A DNA stretch of 64,000 nucleotides from Aureimonas sp. Leaf324 (GTDB taxonomy: Bacteria; Pseudomonadota; Alphaproteobacteria; Rhizobiales; Rhizobiaceae), in NCBI RefSeq assembly GCF_001423245.1, contig NZ_LMOH01000012.1:395447-459446 (forward strand), in the 5' to 3' direction. Position numbers and translations under genes: made by a program. Of this stretch, positions 1 to 8,426 are shown piece by piece; the stretch's first letter is position 1; each line of letters begins with the position of its first letter. The notes below the pieces were generated by a model, which searched no databases, was not told where the DNA came from, and saw nothing but the letters and a program-made list of their open reading frames with translations.

Positions 1-43
1 GCGACTTCCGGCCGAGGACGTCGGACGAGGCAGCGCGCCGCGC

Positions 44-508
44 CTATTCCGTCGATGCGACGGGTATCGGGAACACGAGGAGGGTGGACGTCGCGGACGC
101 GCACAGTCGTCCTTTGCCATCGACAAGCCGGGCCTCCGCAAACCCGACCCGGCGGCCGAGCGACACGAGTTTGCCCTCGGCGCGGACCGGTCCGCTCGCC
201 GCGCCGAGGGCACGGTGGAAGGAGATTTTCAGTTCGAGCGTCGTGTAGCCGTGGCCCTGCGGCAAGCTCGAATGCACCGCGCATCCGCAAGCACTGTCGA
301 GCAGCGTTGCCGCGTAGCCTCCGTGTACGGAGCCGATCGGGTTCAGCACGCTGCTGTCGGGCACGCCCTCGAAGACCGCCCGGCCGCGCTCGAGTTCGAC
401 GAGGCGGAAGCTCAGCGTCTCGCCGATCGGAGGCTGCCGGCCAGCCGCCAGCAGGGATGCGAGTTGATCGTGGCCGTCGAGATGAGCGAACTCCTCCATG
501 ACGTTCAT
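44..508 (-). CDS. PaaI-family hotdog-fold acyl-CoA thioesterase
   Basis: The 154-residue product is a single hotdog domain of the PaaI/DUF4442 kind, which hydrolyses acyl- or aryl-CoA thioesters in the cytoplasm. The family core is visible as NPIGSVHGGYAATLLDSACG, where the HGG loop and the following acidic residue form the active site, followed by TTLELKISFHRAL and VRAEGKLVSLGRRVGFAEARL. I start at ATG 508 because this gives a normal family length and a 4-bp ATGA overlap with the end of the upstream TetR gene, so the two are probably translationally coupled. The reading frame stays open upstream inside the regulator but that part is not homologous. Substrate is unknown. Confidence 0.85.
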   Translation of the reverse strand: MNVMEEFAHLDGHDQLASLLAAGRQPPIGETLSFRLVELERGRAVFEGVPDSSVLNPIGSVHGGYAATLLDSACGCAVHSSLPQGHGYTTLELKISFHRALGAASGPVRAEGKLVSLGRRVGFAEARLVDGKGRLCASATSTLLVFPIPVASTE

Positions 509-1062
509 GCCTCGCGCTCCGGGCTCGCGTGCAGCCAGGCTCGCGTCTCCGAGAGCAGTTCGTCGGTAAGCGGAGTATCGCCCACGGCGCGCGACAGGAC
601 GAGCGCGCCGACCATCGCGGACCAATGCCCGATCGCGGCCCTGCGTCGAAGGGCGTCGTCGCCGGGCGGCATCGCCTCTGACAGGAGGCGGATCTGCGCT
701 TCGATCCCCTCGGCCATCGCGACCTTGGCCGCCTCCGCCTGCTGCCGCATGAGACCGGCGAAGGCGGCCGTCGGGCATCCCGCGCCCGGAGCCTCGCGGT
801 GTGCCGGTGCAAGATAGAGATCGACCATCGCGGCGAGATCCGCCGACCTCTCGATGCCGCCGGAATGGCTGTGGGCCACCACCGCCGCGATCAGCGCGTC
901 CTTCGAGGCGAAGTGGCCATAGAAGCCGCCATGGGTCTGGCCGGCCGCCTTCATGACATCGACGATCGTCACCGGCGCGAACCCGTGCTCCCGGAACAGG
1001 CGGCTCGCCTCGTCGAGAATGCGTCGGCGGTTCGTTTCCATCTGTTCACGCGTCACGCGCAT
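505..1062 (-). CDS. TetR/AcrR-family transcriptional regulator
   Basis: A 185-residue TetR-type repressor. The N-terminal helix-turn-helix is clear (RRRILDEASRLFREHGF, then VTIVDVMKAAGQTHGGFYGHF), followed by a ligand-binding helical domain with CPTAAFAGLM. ATG 1062 is chosen over the upstream GTG at 1074 because GGAGG lies five bases before it. It heads a two-gene unit with the thioesterase and diverges from the SDR and oxidoreductase genes. Two copies of an operator-like repeat lie in the 102-bp gap, so it probably represses both directions. The ligand is unknown; local regulation is inference from arrangement. Confidence 0.88.
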   Translation of the reverse strand: MRVTREQMETNRRRILDEASRLFREHGFAPVTIVDVMKAAGQTHGGFYGHFASKDALIAAVVAHSHSGGIERSADLAAMVDLYLAPAHREAPGAGCPTAAFAGLMRQQAEAAKVAMAEGIEAQIRLLSEAMPPGDDALRRRAAIGHWSAMVGALVLSRAVGDTPLTDELLSETRAWLHASPEREA

Positions 1063-1092
1063 GCCCGCCTCCACAGACCGATTGACTCTTTG

Positions 1093-1131
1093 ATGACGAC
1101 GATCATATGAAATTTCATGACGACTGTCATG
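1093..1131. promoter_or_regulatory. Two tandem TetR operator-like repeats
   Basis: Within the divergent intergenic region, 1117-1130 reads ATGACGACTGTCAT and 1093-1106 reads ATGACGACGATCAT: two 14-bp near-copies differing at two positions, with starts 24 bp apart. The downstream copy sits in a perfect 6-bp inverted repeat (CATGAC, four bases, GTCATG, 1116-1131). Spacing and symmetry fit binding by the adjacent TetR protein. Confidence 0.6.
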
Positions 1132-1164
1132 TAAAAATCACCTTGCCCCCAAAAGGACCCGGTC

Positions 1165-1896
1165 ATGCCCAAGCCGACCGCACTTGTCACCGGCGCCTCC
1201 TCCGGCATCGGAGCCACCTATGCCGATCGCCTCGCCAAGCGCGGCCACGACCTCGTCCTCGTCGCCCGCGACGAAGGACGGATGGAGGCGCTTGCCGCCC
1301 GGCTGCGGGAGGAGACCTCAGCCGTCGTCGACATCATTCGTGCGGATCTGGCTTCGGAGGCCGATATCCGGGTGGTCGAGGAGCGGCTGCGCCAAGATCC
1401 CGAGATCGGCATCCTTATCAACAATGCGGGCGTCTCCTACGGCGGGTCGTTCGAGGAACAGTCGGCCGACGACCTCGCCCGGCTGGTGTCCGTGAACGTG
1501 ACGGCCGTCATGCGCCTCGCCCATGCCGTCGCGCCGCGCTTCGCGGCCGGCGGCGATGGCGCGATCGTCAACATCGGATCGGTCGTCGGTCTCGTGCCCG
1601 AGTTCGGCCAGACCGTCTACGGCGCGACCAAGGCGTTCGTGCAGTTCCTGTCGCAGGGGATGGCGCACGACCTCGGCCCGAAGGGCGTCTACGTGCAGGC
1701 GGTGCTGCCGGCCGCGACGGCCACCGAGATCTGGAGCCGCGCCGGCGCCGATCCTGCGAAGCTGCCGCCGCTCATGGATGTCGGCGATCTCGTGGATGCG
1801 GCCCTCGTCGGCTTCGATCGACGCGAGCCCGTCACCATCCCCCCCTGCACGATGTCGGCCAGTGGGATGCGTTCCAGACAGCCCGCACGGCGATGA
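1165..1896 (+). CDS. SDR-family NAD(P)-dependent oxidoreductase, C-terminus frameshifted
   Basis: Short-chain dehydrogenase/reductase of 243 residues as read. It carries the cofactor motif TGASSGIG (9-16), NNAG (86-89), the catalytic serine in NIGS (139) and YGATK (Tyr152, Lys156). After VTIPP the frame runs into unrelated residues. Adding one C to the seven-C run at 1839-1845 instead continues as LHDVGQWDAFQTARTAMIPG and stops at 1950-1952, overlapping the next start codon as ATGA. The gene is therefore either truly frameshifted at its C-terminus or carries a homopolymer sequencing error; all catalytic residues precede the shift. Substrate unknown. Confidence 0.85.
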   Translation: MPKPTALVTGASSGIGATYADRLAKRGHDLVLVARDEGRMEALAARLREETSAVVDIIRADLASEADIRVVEERLRQDPEIGILINNAGVSYGGSFEEQSADDLARLVSVNVTAVMRLAHAVAPRFAAGGDGAIVNIGSVVGLVPEFGQTVYGATKAFVQFLSQGMAHDLGPKGVYVQAVLPAATATEIWSRAGADPAKLPPLMDVGDLVDAALVGFDRREPVTIPPCTMSASGMRSRQPARR

Positions 1897-1948
1897 TCCC
1901 GGGCTTCGCGCAGAAGACGCCCGCGCCGCGCTACCGGGAAGACGGAAA

Positions 1949-2959
1949 ATGAAAGCCTTCGTTCTCGAACGCTACGGCAAGGGCGAGGCGATGCGGCTTG
2001 CCGATCTGCCCGAGCCGATCCCCGGTCCCGGCGAAGTGCTCATCGAGGTGCACGCCGCCGGGGTCAATCCGCTCGACAGCAAGATCCGCGACGGCGCCTT
2101 CAAGATGCTGCTGCCCTACAAGCCCCCGTTCGTGCTCGGCCACGACGTGGCGGGCCGCGTCGTCAGGATCGGTCAGGGCGTGCATCGGTTCGCGGTCGGC
2201 GACGAGGTCTATGCCCGGCCGCGCGACGGGCACATCGGCTCCCTCGCCGAGTTCATCGCGGTTCCCGAGACCGATGTCGCGCGCAAGCCGCGCAACATCA
2301 CGATGGAAGAGGCCGCCTCCCTGCCGCTGACGGCGCTCACGGCCTGGCAGGTGCTGGTCGAGCGCGGACATGTGGCGCCCGGCCACAAGGTCCTCATCCA
2401 TGCAGGGTCGGGCGGGGTCGGGGTCATGGCGATCCAGATCGCCAAGCACTGCGGCGCGACGGTCGCCACCACCGCCGGCAGCGCCGGCGCGGATCTGGTC
2501 CGCAGCCTCGGGGCCGACACCGTCATCGACTACCGCTCGCAGAACTTCGCGTCGATCCTTTCGGATCAGCACCTCGTCCTCGCCAGCCAGGACGCCGAGA
2601 CCCTCTCGCGGTCGGTCGATGTCCTTCGTCCCGGTGGCCTCGCCATCTCCCTCTCCGGGCCGCCCGATCCGGACTTCGCGCGGGCTCTCGGGCTGAACTG
2701 GCTGATGCGCGGCGTCATCAACCTTCTCAGCCTGAGGATCCGCCGGAAGGCAAAGGCGCGCGGGGTCGACTACCAGTTTCTGTTCATGCGCGCCGATGGC
2801 GAGCAGCTCGGCGAGATCACGAAGCTGGTCGAGACGGGCGCGATCCGTCCGGTCCTCGACCGCGTCTTTCCCTTCGCCGAGGTCAACGAGGCTCTCGCCT
2901 ATGTCGATCGCGGACGCGCCAAGGGGAAGGTCGTGGTCACGCTGGCCCGCAAGGGCTGA
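1949..2959 (+). CDS. Zinc-independent MDR oxidoreductase (quinone oxidoreductase-like, NADP-dependent)
   Basis: The 336-residue product is a medium-chain dehydrogenase/reductase of the quinone oxidoreductase type. It has an N-terminal GroES-like domain (GPGEVLIEVHAAGVNPLDSK, then GHDVAGRV) and a Rossmann domain with HAGSGGVGVMAIQIAKHCGA (about 151-170). The structural zinc cysteines of alcohol dehydrogenases are absent, as in NADPH:quinone reductases. ATG 1949 overlaps the stop of the frameshift-corrected SDR reading. The pair probably reduces or detoxifies a carbonyl or quinone-like compound under control of the divergent TetR protein; this is inference. Confidence 0.87.
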   Translation: MKAFVLERYGKGEAMRLADLPEPIPGPGEVLIEVHAAGVNPLDSKIRDGAFKMLLPYKPPFVLGHDVAGRVVRIGQGVHRFAVGDEVYARPRDGHIGSLAEFIAVPETDVARKPRNITMEEAASLPLTALTAWQVLVERGHVAPGHKVLIHAGSGGVGVMAIQIAKHCGATVATTAGSAGADLVRSLGADTVIDYRSQNFASILSDQHLVLASQDAETLSRSVDVLRPGGLAISLSGPPDPDFARALGLNWLMRGVINLLSLRIRRKAKARGVDYQFLFMRADGEQLGEITKLVETGAIRPVLDRVFPFAEVNEALAYVDRGRAKGKVVVTLARKG

Positions 2960-3020
2960 TCGACCCGCCTAGCGGTTCGATGGGGCTTCGTCCTGTCGGG
3001 CGGTGCAGCCGGCGGGCGAT

Positions 3021-4388
3021 CTACGCGGCCGCGGCGACGTGGAACTGGACCTGACGCCGCCCGCTCCGCTTCCCGGCATAGAGTGCCTGGTCGGCATTGC
3101 GCAGGAGCATCAGCGGGTCCGTGCCGTCGCGGGGCGCGAACGTGAAGCCGACGATCGCGCTGACGCCGATCGAGCGTGCATCGCCGATCGGGATCGGCCG
3201 CTCGATGGCGTCGATGATGGCACGTCCGAACTCGAGTGCCTGCTGCGGGTGTTGCCGCCCCGGCAAGATGACCGCGAACTCGTCGCCCCCGAGCCGGGCC
3301 GCGAAGTCGTCGAGCCCGAGGCTCGCCTCCAGTCGGCGGGCAACCTCCTGAAGGACGAGATCGCCGGCCGCGTGTCCGTGCGTGTCGTTCACCGTTTTGA
3401 AGCCATCGAGGTCGAGATAGGCGACTGCGAACTCCGCGCCCCCGTCGCACAGCGCACGCGAGGCGAAGTCCATGCGTTCGAACAGTAGCACGCGATTGGG
3501 CAGCCCCGTCAGGGCATCGTGCGTCGCACGCCACTCGCTTTCCGCGACGGCCCGTGCGGCCGAGGCTGTCTGCCGAACGAACTGGAATGTCAGTGCCCCG
3601 AACGCCAAGGCGACGACCGCCCAGGCGGGCACCGCCATGGCGAGAAGGCCGTCTCCCGGACGGGCGCCCTGCCACATGAGTGTCACGACCTGTCGGTGGT
3701 CGGCCGTCACGAGCGAGGCATGCGCCTGCGCCGACGCGGCGCCGTCGGCGATACGAAGGCCTGGAAGAAGATAGATCCGGGCGAACTCGGCAAGCATCCG
3801 GTCGTCCAGCGTATCGACGAGCACCAGAACATGCCGCGGCTGCACGTCGGCAGGGTCCACCTTCAACGGACGGATGGGGACGATCGCGGCGATCGCCGGC
3901 TTTCCATCCGCCATGATGAGCCCCGAGGTCGAACCCTTCGCCCCCTTCATGCGCTGCTCGGTCAGGAGGGTCTCGTAACCGCCCGCAAGGAGGCCCGAGA
4001 GGGGTCCATCGAAGCGATCGCCATGAACCATTGCGTAGGTCGCGGTGTCGTCGGGCGCGACCACGAACGCCATGTCGAAGCCGAGGTTCTCGAAGGTCGG
4101 TCGCCCGATGTTCTCGTCCGCCCAATCGGGATCGGGCGAGACGACAAGCCGCTCCACCGCTTCGTCCCACGCCCCGTAATCCATCGCCGTCTTCTCGATG
4201 TGCTCGCCGCGCACCGTCACCGCGCCTTCGGCCAGCTTGGCCTGCTGCTGCTGCGCGACCGATGTCTGGTAGTCGGCGATCAGCCACAGCACGCCCAACA
4301 GACCACAGAGCAGAACCGCGACCAGTGCCGTCGCAGCCTTCGTGACCCTGACGACGAGTTGTCGGAAGCCGGGTAAGGAGTGGCTCAT
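3021..4388 (-). CDS. Membrane-bound diguanylate cyclase with CHASE4 sensor domain
   Basis: A 455-residue inner-membrane protein predicted to make cyclic di-GMP. One membrane helix spans about residues 17-38, a periplasmic CHASE4-type domain follows (about 50-215, with TAMDYGAWDEAVERL), then a second helix (about 249-272) and a C-terminal GGDEF domain with DALTGLPNR and the intact signature LGGDEF (367-371). The RxxD inhibitory site expected nine residues upstream is not preserved (glycine replaces arginine), so product feedback may be absent. It stands alone, convergent with the preceding oxidoreductase. The periplasmic ligand is unknown. Confidence 0.9.
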   Translation of the reverse strand: MSHSLPGFRQLVVRVTKAATALVAVLLCGLLGVLWLIADYQTSVAQQQQAKLAEGAVTVRGEHIEKTAMDYGAWDEAVERLVVSPDPDWADENIGRPTFENLGFDMAFVVAPDDTATYAMVHGDRFDGPLSGLLAGGYETLLTEQRMKGAKGSTSGLIMADGKPAIAAIVPIRPLKVDPADVQPRHVLVLVDTLDDRMLAEFARIYLLPGLRIADGAASAQAHASLVTADHRQVVTLMWQGARPGDGLLAMAVPAWAVVALAFGALTFQFVRQTASAARAVAESEWRATHDALTGLPNRVLLFERMDFASRALCDGGAEFAVAYLDLDGFKTVNDTHGHAAGDLVLQEVARRLEASLGLDDFAARLGGDEFAVILPGRQHPQQALEFGRAIIDAIERPIPIGDARSIGVSAIVGFTFAPRDGTDPLMLLRNADQALYAGKRSGRRQVQFHVAAAA

Positions 4389-4395
4389 GAATCAA

Positions 4396-5297
4396 CGCTC
4401 CTTCCGCCCGCCATTCAGCCTGCGAGGTCTGCGAGGAGCCGTTCGCCGGCTCGCTGAAAATGGCTGCGGCGTGAGCGCCAAGTCAGCCCGCCGGTGAACA
4501 GGGTGGCGAACAGTCCCGAAGCCTTTTACCCGCCTCCTCGCTAAGATCGGACTAAGCGGTGGCCATGCAATTGAGCCAATCCGCGCTTCGGTCATGGAAG
4601 CCCGCGCCTGCCAGCCACCCGACGCAGCCGGATCGGCGGTATCAGGTGGCTCGCTGAAAGACGGCGGTGCTTCTTGGGGGTGACCGCAACGATCAAGAGG
4701 AAAGAGACAGGGGCTGCCGCCGGAGCGATGTGCCACGCGACGCAAGACGACCCTCGAACGCGACGGAGAAAGCGCGGGCCGAAACTCGTCCGGCCGATGT
4801 CCGAAGCGATCTCGCGTCGGCAGGACCGGAACGCGTCCGCCGCAGGTCGGTCGGCCTTCGACCGGAGCTTCGCGCCCTCGTCGAGAAGCCCGCCTCCGCG
4901 CGCCGTGAAAGGGGGATCCTTGGCTCTCTCGTTCTTGAGATCGGGAATGAACACGGCGTGCCTATCTCCTCGCCGACGTCGTGGCCTGCCCCATCAGGTT
5001 TTCCAGCCCTCGCCTGATGCAAAGCGGGTTGCCGGCGATGGGCGAGGTGCCCGGCGAGCGGGTTGGGTCGCGCAGCTGCCCATGGCACGCCGGCGGCGCC
5101 GGCGGACGGTCGACCTCGACCGGCCGGACATCTGCCGTCTCGCATCCCGGACCGTGCGTCATTTTTGTCGTGTCCGGCGGCGAGCTTTCGATGGATATGA
5201 ATGGACGCGCTCGACGTTAGATCGCGGAGCCCTTCGGTCACGTCTTGGTGAGCGGCCATTCGGGTTCCGTTCCGCCTCGGGAAGTAGGGTCGTCGTC
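4396..5297. other. Intergenic region without a supported gene
   Basis: About 900 bases between the divergent diguanylate cyclase and polyketide synthase genes. Open frames exist on both strands because of the high GC content, but none has a recognisable domain, a good ribosome binding site or plausible composition. It probably holds the promoters of both flanking genes. I see no RNA gene, insertion-sequence end or clear repeat. Confidence 0.5.
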
Positions 5298-6362
5298 ATG
5301 CCGCGGGAAACGCCTGTCAAACTCTTGTCGGTTGCGACCGCGGTTCCGCCGCACATCATCCGTCAGCGAGAGGCCGCGGAAGTCGCGCACCGGAGTTTTG
5401 CCGACCGTTTCGACGACTTCGAGCGCTTGGTGAAGGTGTTCGAAAGTTCCGGCATCCGGAAGCGCCATGCCGTTCGCCCGCTCGAATGGTATCCGCGAAC
5501 CATCGAGTGGCCGGAGCGGACCGACGCCTACCTCGAGGCTGCTTCCGATCTCTTCGTCGCGGCGGCGCAAAAGGCCCTCGACGAGGCAGGTCTCGTCGCC
5601 GGAGACGTGGACGCCGTCGTCACCGTCTCGTCGACCGGCATCGCCACACCGAGCATCGAGGCTCGCGTCAGCGGCCGGATGGGATTTCGCGACGACATCG
5701 TGCGCATTCCGGTGTTCGGTCTGGGCTGCGCGGGCGGTGCGTCCGGTCTGTCGGTTGCATCCCGGCTGGCGGCCGGGCGCCCGGGAAGCCTCGTCCTCCT
5801 CCTGGCCATCGAGATCTGCACACTCGCCTTCCGCCTGGACAAGCTGACCAAGGCCAACATCGTGGCAACGGCCCTGTTCGGCGATGGCGCGGCGGCCTGC
5901 CTTCTTCGCACGGGCGATGACGGGATCGCCGCGATCGAGGCGAGCGGTCAGCACACCTGGCCGGACACGTTGGCGATCATGGGCTGGGATGTCGAACGCC
6001 AAGGCCTCGGCGTCATCTTCGATCGGGCCATTCCCCCGTTCGCACGAGCCAACATCGCGCCCGCCATCGACGCGATCCTGAAGCGGAGCGGCCTCTTGCG
6101 AAGCGATGTCGACCGTTTCGCCTGCCATCCCGGCGGCACCAAGGTCATCGAAGCGCTCGAAGCCGCCTTGTCCCTTCCGGACGGGGCGCTCGATGACGAG
6201 CGACACATCCTCGCCGAGTACGGCAACATGTCCGCACCGACCGTCCTCTTCGTCCTGGAACGGTTGATAGGATCGGAGGCCGGATTGCCCCAGCGCACGC
6301 TGCTGACGGCCATGGGGCCGGGGTTCACGGCGAGTTGCGTCTCCCTGACGAGAACGCTATGA
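5298..6362 (+). CDS. Type III polyketide synthase
   Basis: A 354-residue chalcone synthase-like enzyme that condenses an acyl-CoA starter with malonyl-CoA units to form a pyrone or resorcinol. The Cys-His-Asn triad is visible: Cys144 in VFGLGCAGGASG, His277 in ACHPGGTKV and Asn310 in EYGNMSAPTV. Also typical are LFGDGAAACLL and the C-terminal GPGFTA loop. Length is normal. The frame extends far upstream, but the homologous region begins just after ATG 5298. The stop overlaps the start of the methyltransferase gene, and an MFS exporter follows. This resembles Bacillus bpsA-bpsB, whose products are alkylpyrones and their methyl ethers. The actual product here is unknown. Confidence 0.9.
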   Translation: MPRETPVKLLSVATAVPPHIIRQREAAEVAHRSFADRFDDFERLVKVFESSGIRKRHAVRPLEWYPRTIEWPERTDAYLEAASDLFVAAAQKALDEAGLVAGDVDAVVTVSSTGIATPSIEARVSGRMGFRDDIVRIPVFGLGCAGGASGLSVASRLAAGRPGSLVLLLAIEICTLAFRLDKLTKANIVATALFGDGAAACLLRTGDDGIAAIEASGQHTWPDTLAIMGWDVERQGLGVIFDRAIPPFARANIAPAIDAILKRSGLLRSDVDRFACHPGGTKVIEALEAALSLPDGALDDERHILAEYGNMSAPTVLFVLERLIGSEAGLPQRTLLTAMGPGFTASCVSLTRTL

Positions 6363-6865
6363 CGCCGGCAATCCTTCTCCTCGCCTTCGTCACCCTGGAG
6401 CGGCTTGCCGAACTCTGGTTGGCGCGTCGCAACACGGCAGCCCTGATCGCACAGGGCGCGCTGGAGTTCGCGCCGGGCCACTATCCCCTCATCGTCGCGC
6501 TGCACGCCGCCTGGCTCGCGGGCCTCTGGTGGCTCGGCTGGGAGCGGCCACTTCACGCGGGGTGGCTGGCCCTCTTCGTGGGGCTGCAGTTCGCCCGTCT
6601 CTGGGTGCTGGCAACCCTGGGTCGACGCTGGACGACGCGGATCATCGTCCTGCCCGGCGCCCCCCTGGTTCGGCATGGCCCCTATCGTTTCCTGTCTCAC
6701 CCCAACTACGTCGTCGTGATCGGCGAGATCGCCGTTCTCCCCCTTGCGCTCGGACTGCCGTTCTACGCTCTCGCCTTCTCGATCCTGAATGCCGCGGTTC
6801 TGGCCATTCGCATTCGCGCAGAACAGGCGGCTCTCGAGCAGAACGCCCATGTCGGGAGAGCTTGA
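6359..6865 (+). CDS. ICMT-family methyltransferase (BpsB-like)
   Basis: A 168-residue integral membrane protein of the isoprenylcysteine carboxyl methyltransferase family. It has about four hydrophobic segments and the family signature HGPYRFLSHPNY (106-117), which contributes to S-adenosylmethionine binding. ATG 6359 overlaps the polyketide synthase stop (ATGA), indicating tight coupling. In Bacillus and other bacteria, ICMT proteins beside type III polyketide synthases O-methylate the alkylpyrone or resorcinol product, and the same role is inferred here. The 3' end overlaps the next gene by 17 bp. Confidence 0.88.
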   Translation: MTPAILLLAFVTLERLAELWLARRNTAALIAQGALEFAPGHYPLIVALHAAWLAGLWWLGWERPLHAGWLALFVGLQFARLWVLATLGRRWTTRIIVLPGAPLVRHGPYRFLSHPNYVVVIGEIAVLPLALGLPFYALAFSILNAAVLAIRIRAEQAALEQNAHVGRA

Positions 6866-8426
6866 ACGGGCTTCGGCTGAACCATGGCGGTCGCCATCGC
6901 CGGTGGCGACCTGGATCGGCTTCACCGCCATGTGCGTCGGCATGTTCATGGCGGTTCTGGACGTCCAGATCGTCGCGACGTCCCTACCGACGATCCAGAA
7001 CTCGCTCGGCATCGACCCCGATCGAATGAGCTGGATCCAGACCGCCTACCTGATCGCCGAGATCATCGCGATCCCGCTGACGGGATGGTTGACCCTGACG
7101 CTCGGCATGAGGCGTCTGTTCGCCGGCTCGGTGACGCTGTTCACGATCGCGTCGCTGGGATGCGCCGTCAGCGGCAGCTTCATCGAACTCGTGTCCTGGC
7201 GGGTCCTGCAAGGGTTGTCCGGCGGCACGTTGATCCCAGCCGTCTTCGCCGCCGTCTTCGTCCTGTTTCCCGCGTCGAAACAAGGGCTGGCGACCACCCT
7301 TGCCGGCGTGCTCGCGGTGCTGGCGCCCTCGGTCGGACCGATCGTCGGAGGATGGATCACCGCCGGCGCTTCCTGGCACTGGCTGTTCCTGATCAATGTC
7401 CTGCCGGGGATACTCGCGACCCTGACCGGTGCGCTCTGCCTGCCTCGTTCCGGCTTCGACCGGGCGGCGCTCGGCAGGATCGATCTCGTCTCTCTCCTGC
7501 TCATGGCAACCACTCTCTGTGCGCTGGAAATTGCCTTGAAGGAAGCGCCCCAACGCGGGTGGACGAGTCCCCTGCCCATGGCTCTGTTTGTCGTGTGCCT
7601 GTCGAGCGGCTGGGCCTTCGTCGCTCGCGCTCTCGGCCGGCCGGAGCCGCTCGTCGATCTGCGCACGCTCGCCGATCGCCGCTTTGCGGCAGGATGCGCG
7701 CTCAGTTTCATTCTCGGGATCGGGCTGTTCGGCTCGGTCTATCTGATGCCGGTGTTCCTAGCCTTCGTTCGCGGCCACGACGCGCTCGGGATCGGCGAGG
7801 TCATGCTCGTGACGGGGCTGGCGCAGCTTCTCATGGCACCGGTCGCCGTCTTCCTCGAGCAGCGTGCGAACGCCCGCCTTCTGACGGCGGTCGGCTTTGC
7901 CGTGTTCGCCGTGGGTCTCGGCATGAGCGCGTTCCAGACGCCGCGCACCGACTTCCACGAGATGATCGCGCCGCAGATCGTGCGCGGCATCGCGATCATG
8001 TTCTGCCTGCTTCCGCCGACGCGCCTGGCTCTGGGGCACCTCGATGCGGCAAGCGTCCCCAATGCGAGCGGGCTCTTCAACCTGATGCGCAATCTCGGCG
8101 GCGCGATCGGCATCGCCCTCGTCGATACCGTCATCTTCGGCCGGGCGCCCGCGATCGGTGCGGCGCTTCGGGACCAGTTGATCGCGGGCGACCTCGCGGC
8201 CGCGGACTTCGTCGGCATCCCGGCGTTCATGGTCGAGATGCAGCGCGATGTTCCGCCGACACCACGCGCGATCGAAATGCTGCGGCCGATGGTGGAAAAG
8301 GCCGCGTTGACCCAGGCGATCAACGAAGCCTGGGGGATGATCGCGATACTGACCGCGGTCGCTCTCGTCGGCGTCGCCTTCTTCGGATCGAGACAGGCCC
8401 CGGGTGGGTCGCATCCGCAGCCGTGA
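6849..8426 (+). CDS. MFS transporter, DHA2/EmrB-type exporter
   Basis: A 525-residue major facilitator protein with about 14 predicted membrane helices, the size of drug/proton antiporters of the EmrB/QacA class. Family features include MFMAVLDVQIVATSLPTIQ in the first helix, WIQTAYLIAEIIAIPLTGWL, and the motif C region LAVLAPSVGPIVGGWI. It starts at ATG 6849 inside the end of the methyltransferase gene. No membrane-fusion partner (EmrA) is nearby. Position in the operon suggests it exports the methylated polyketide or a related compound. A general drug exporter is the alternative. Confidence 0.87.
   Translation: MSGELERASAEPWRSPSPVATWIGFTAMCVGMFMAVLDVQIVATSLPTIQNSLGIDPDRMSWIQTAYLIAEIIAIPLTGWLTLTLGMRRLFAGSVTLFTIASLGCAVSGSFIELVSWRVLQGLSGGTLIPAVFAAVFVLFPASKQGLATTLAGVLAVLAPSVGPIVGGWITAGASWHWLFLINVLPGILATLTGALCLPRSGFDRAALGRIDLVSLLLMATTLCALEIALKEAPQRGWTSPLPMALFVVCLSSGWAFVARALGRPEPLVDLRTLADRRFAAGCALSFILGIGLFGSVYLMPVFLAFVRGHDALGIGEVMLVTGLAQLLMAPVAVFLEQRANARLLTAVGFAVFAVGLGMSAFQTPRTDFHEMIAPQIVRGIAIMFCLLPPTRLALGHLDAASVPNASGLFNLMRNLGGAIGIALVDTVIFGRAPAIGAALRDQLIAGDLAAADFVGIPAFMVEMQRDVPPTPRAIEMLRPMVEKAALTQAINEAWGMIAILTAVALVGVAFFGSRQAPGGSHPQP

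Noticed and set aside
4674..5297. N-terminal extension of the type III polyketide synthase frame
   Set aside because: The extension lacks homology and has Arg-rich, non-coding-like composition; the family begins just after ATG 5298.
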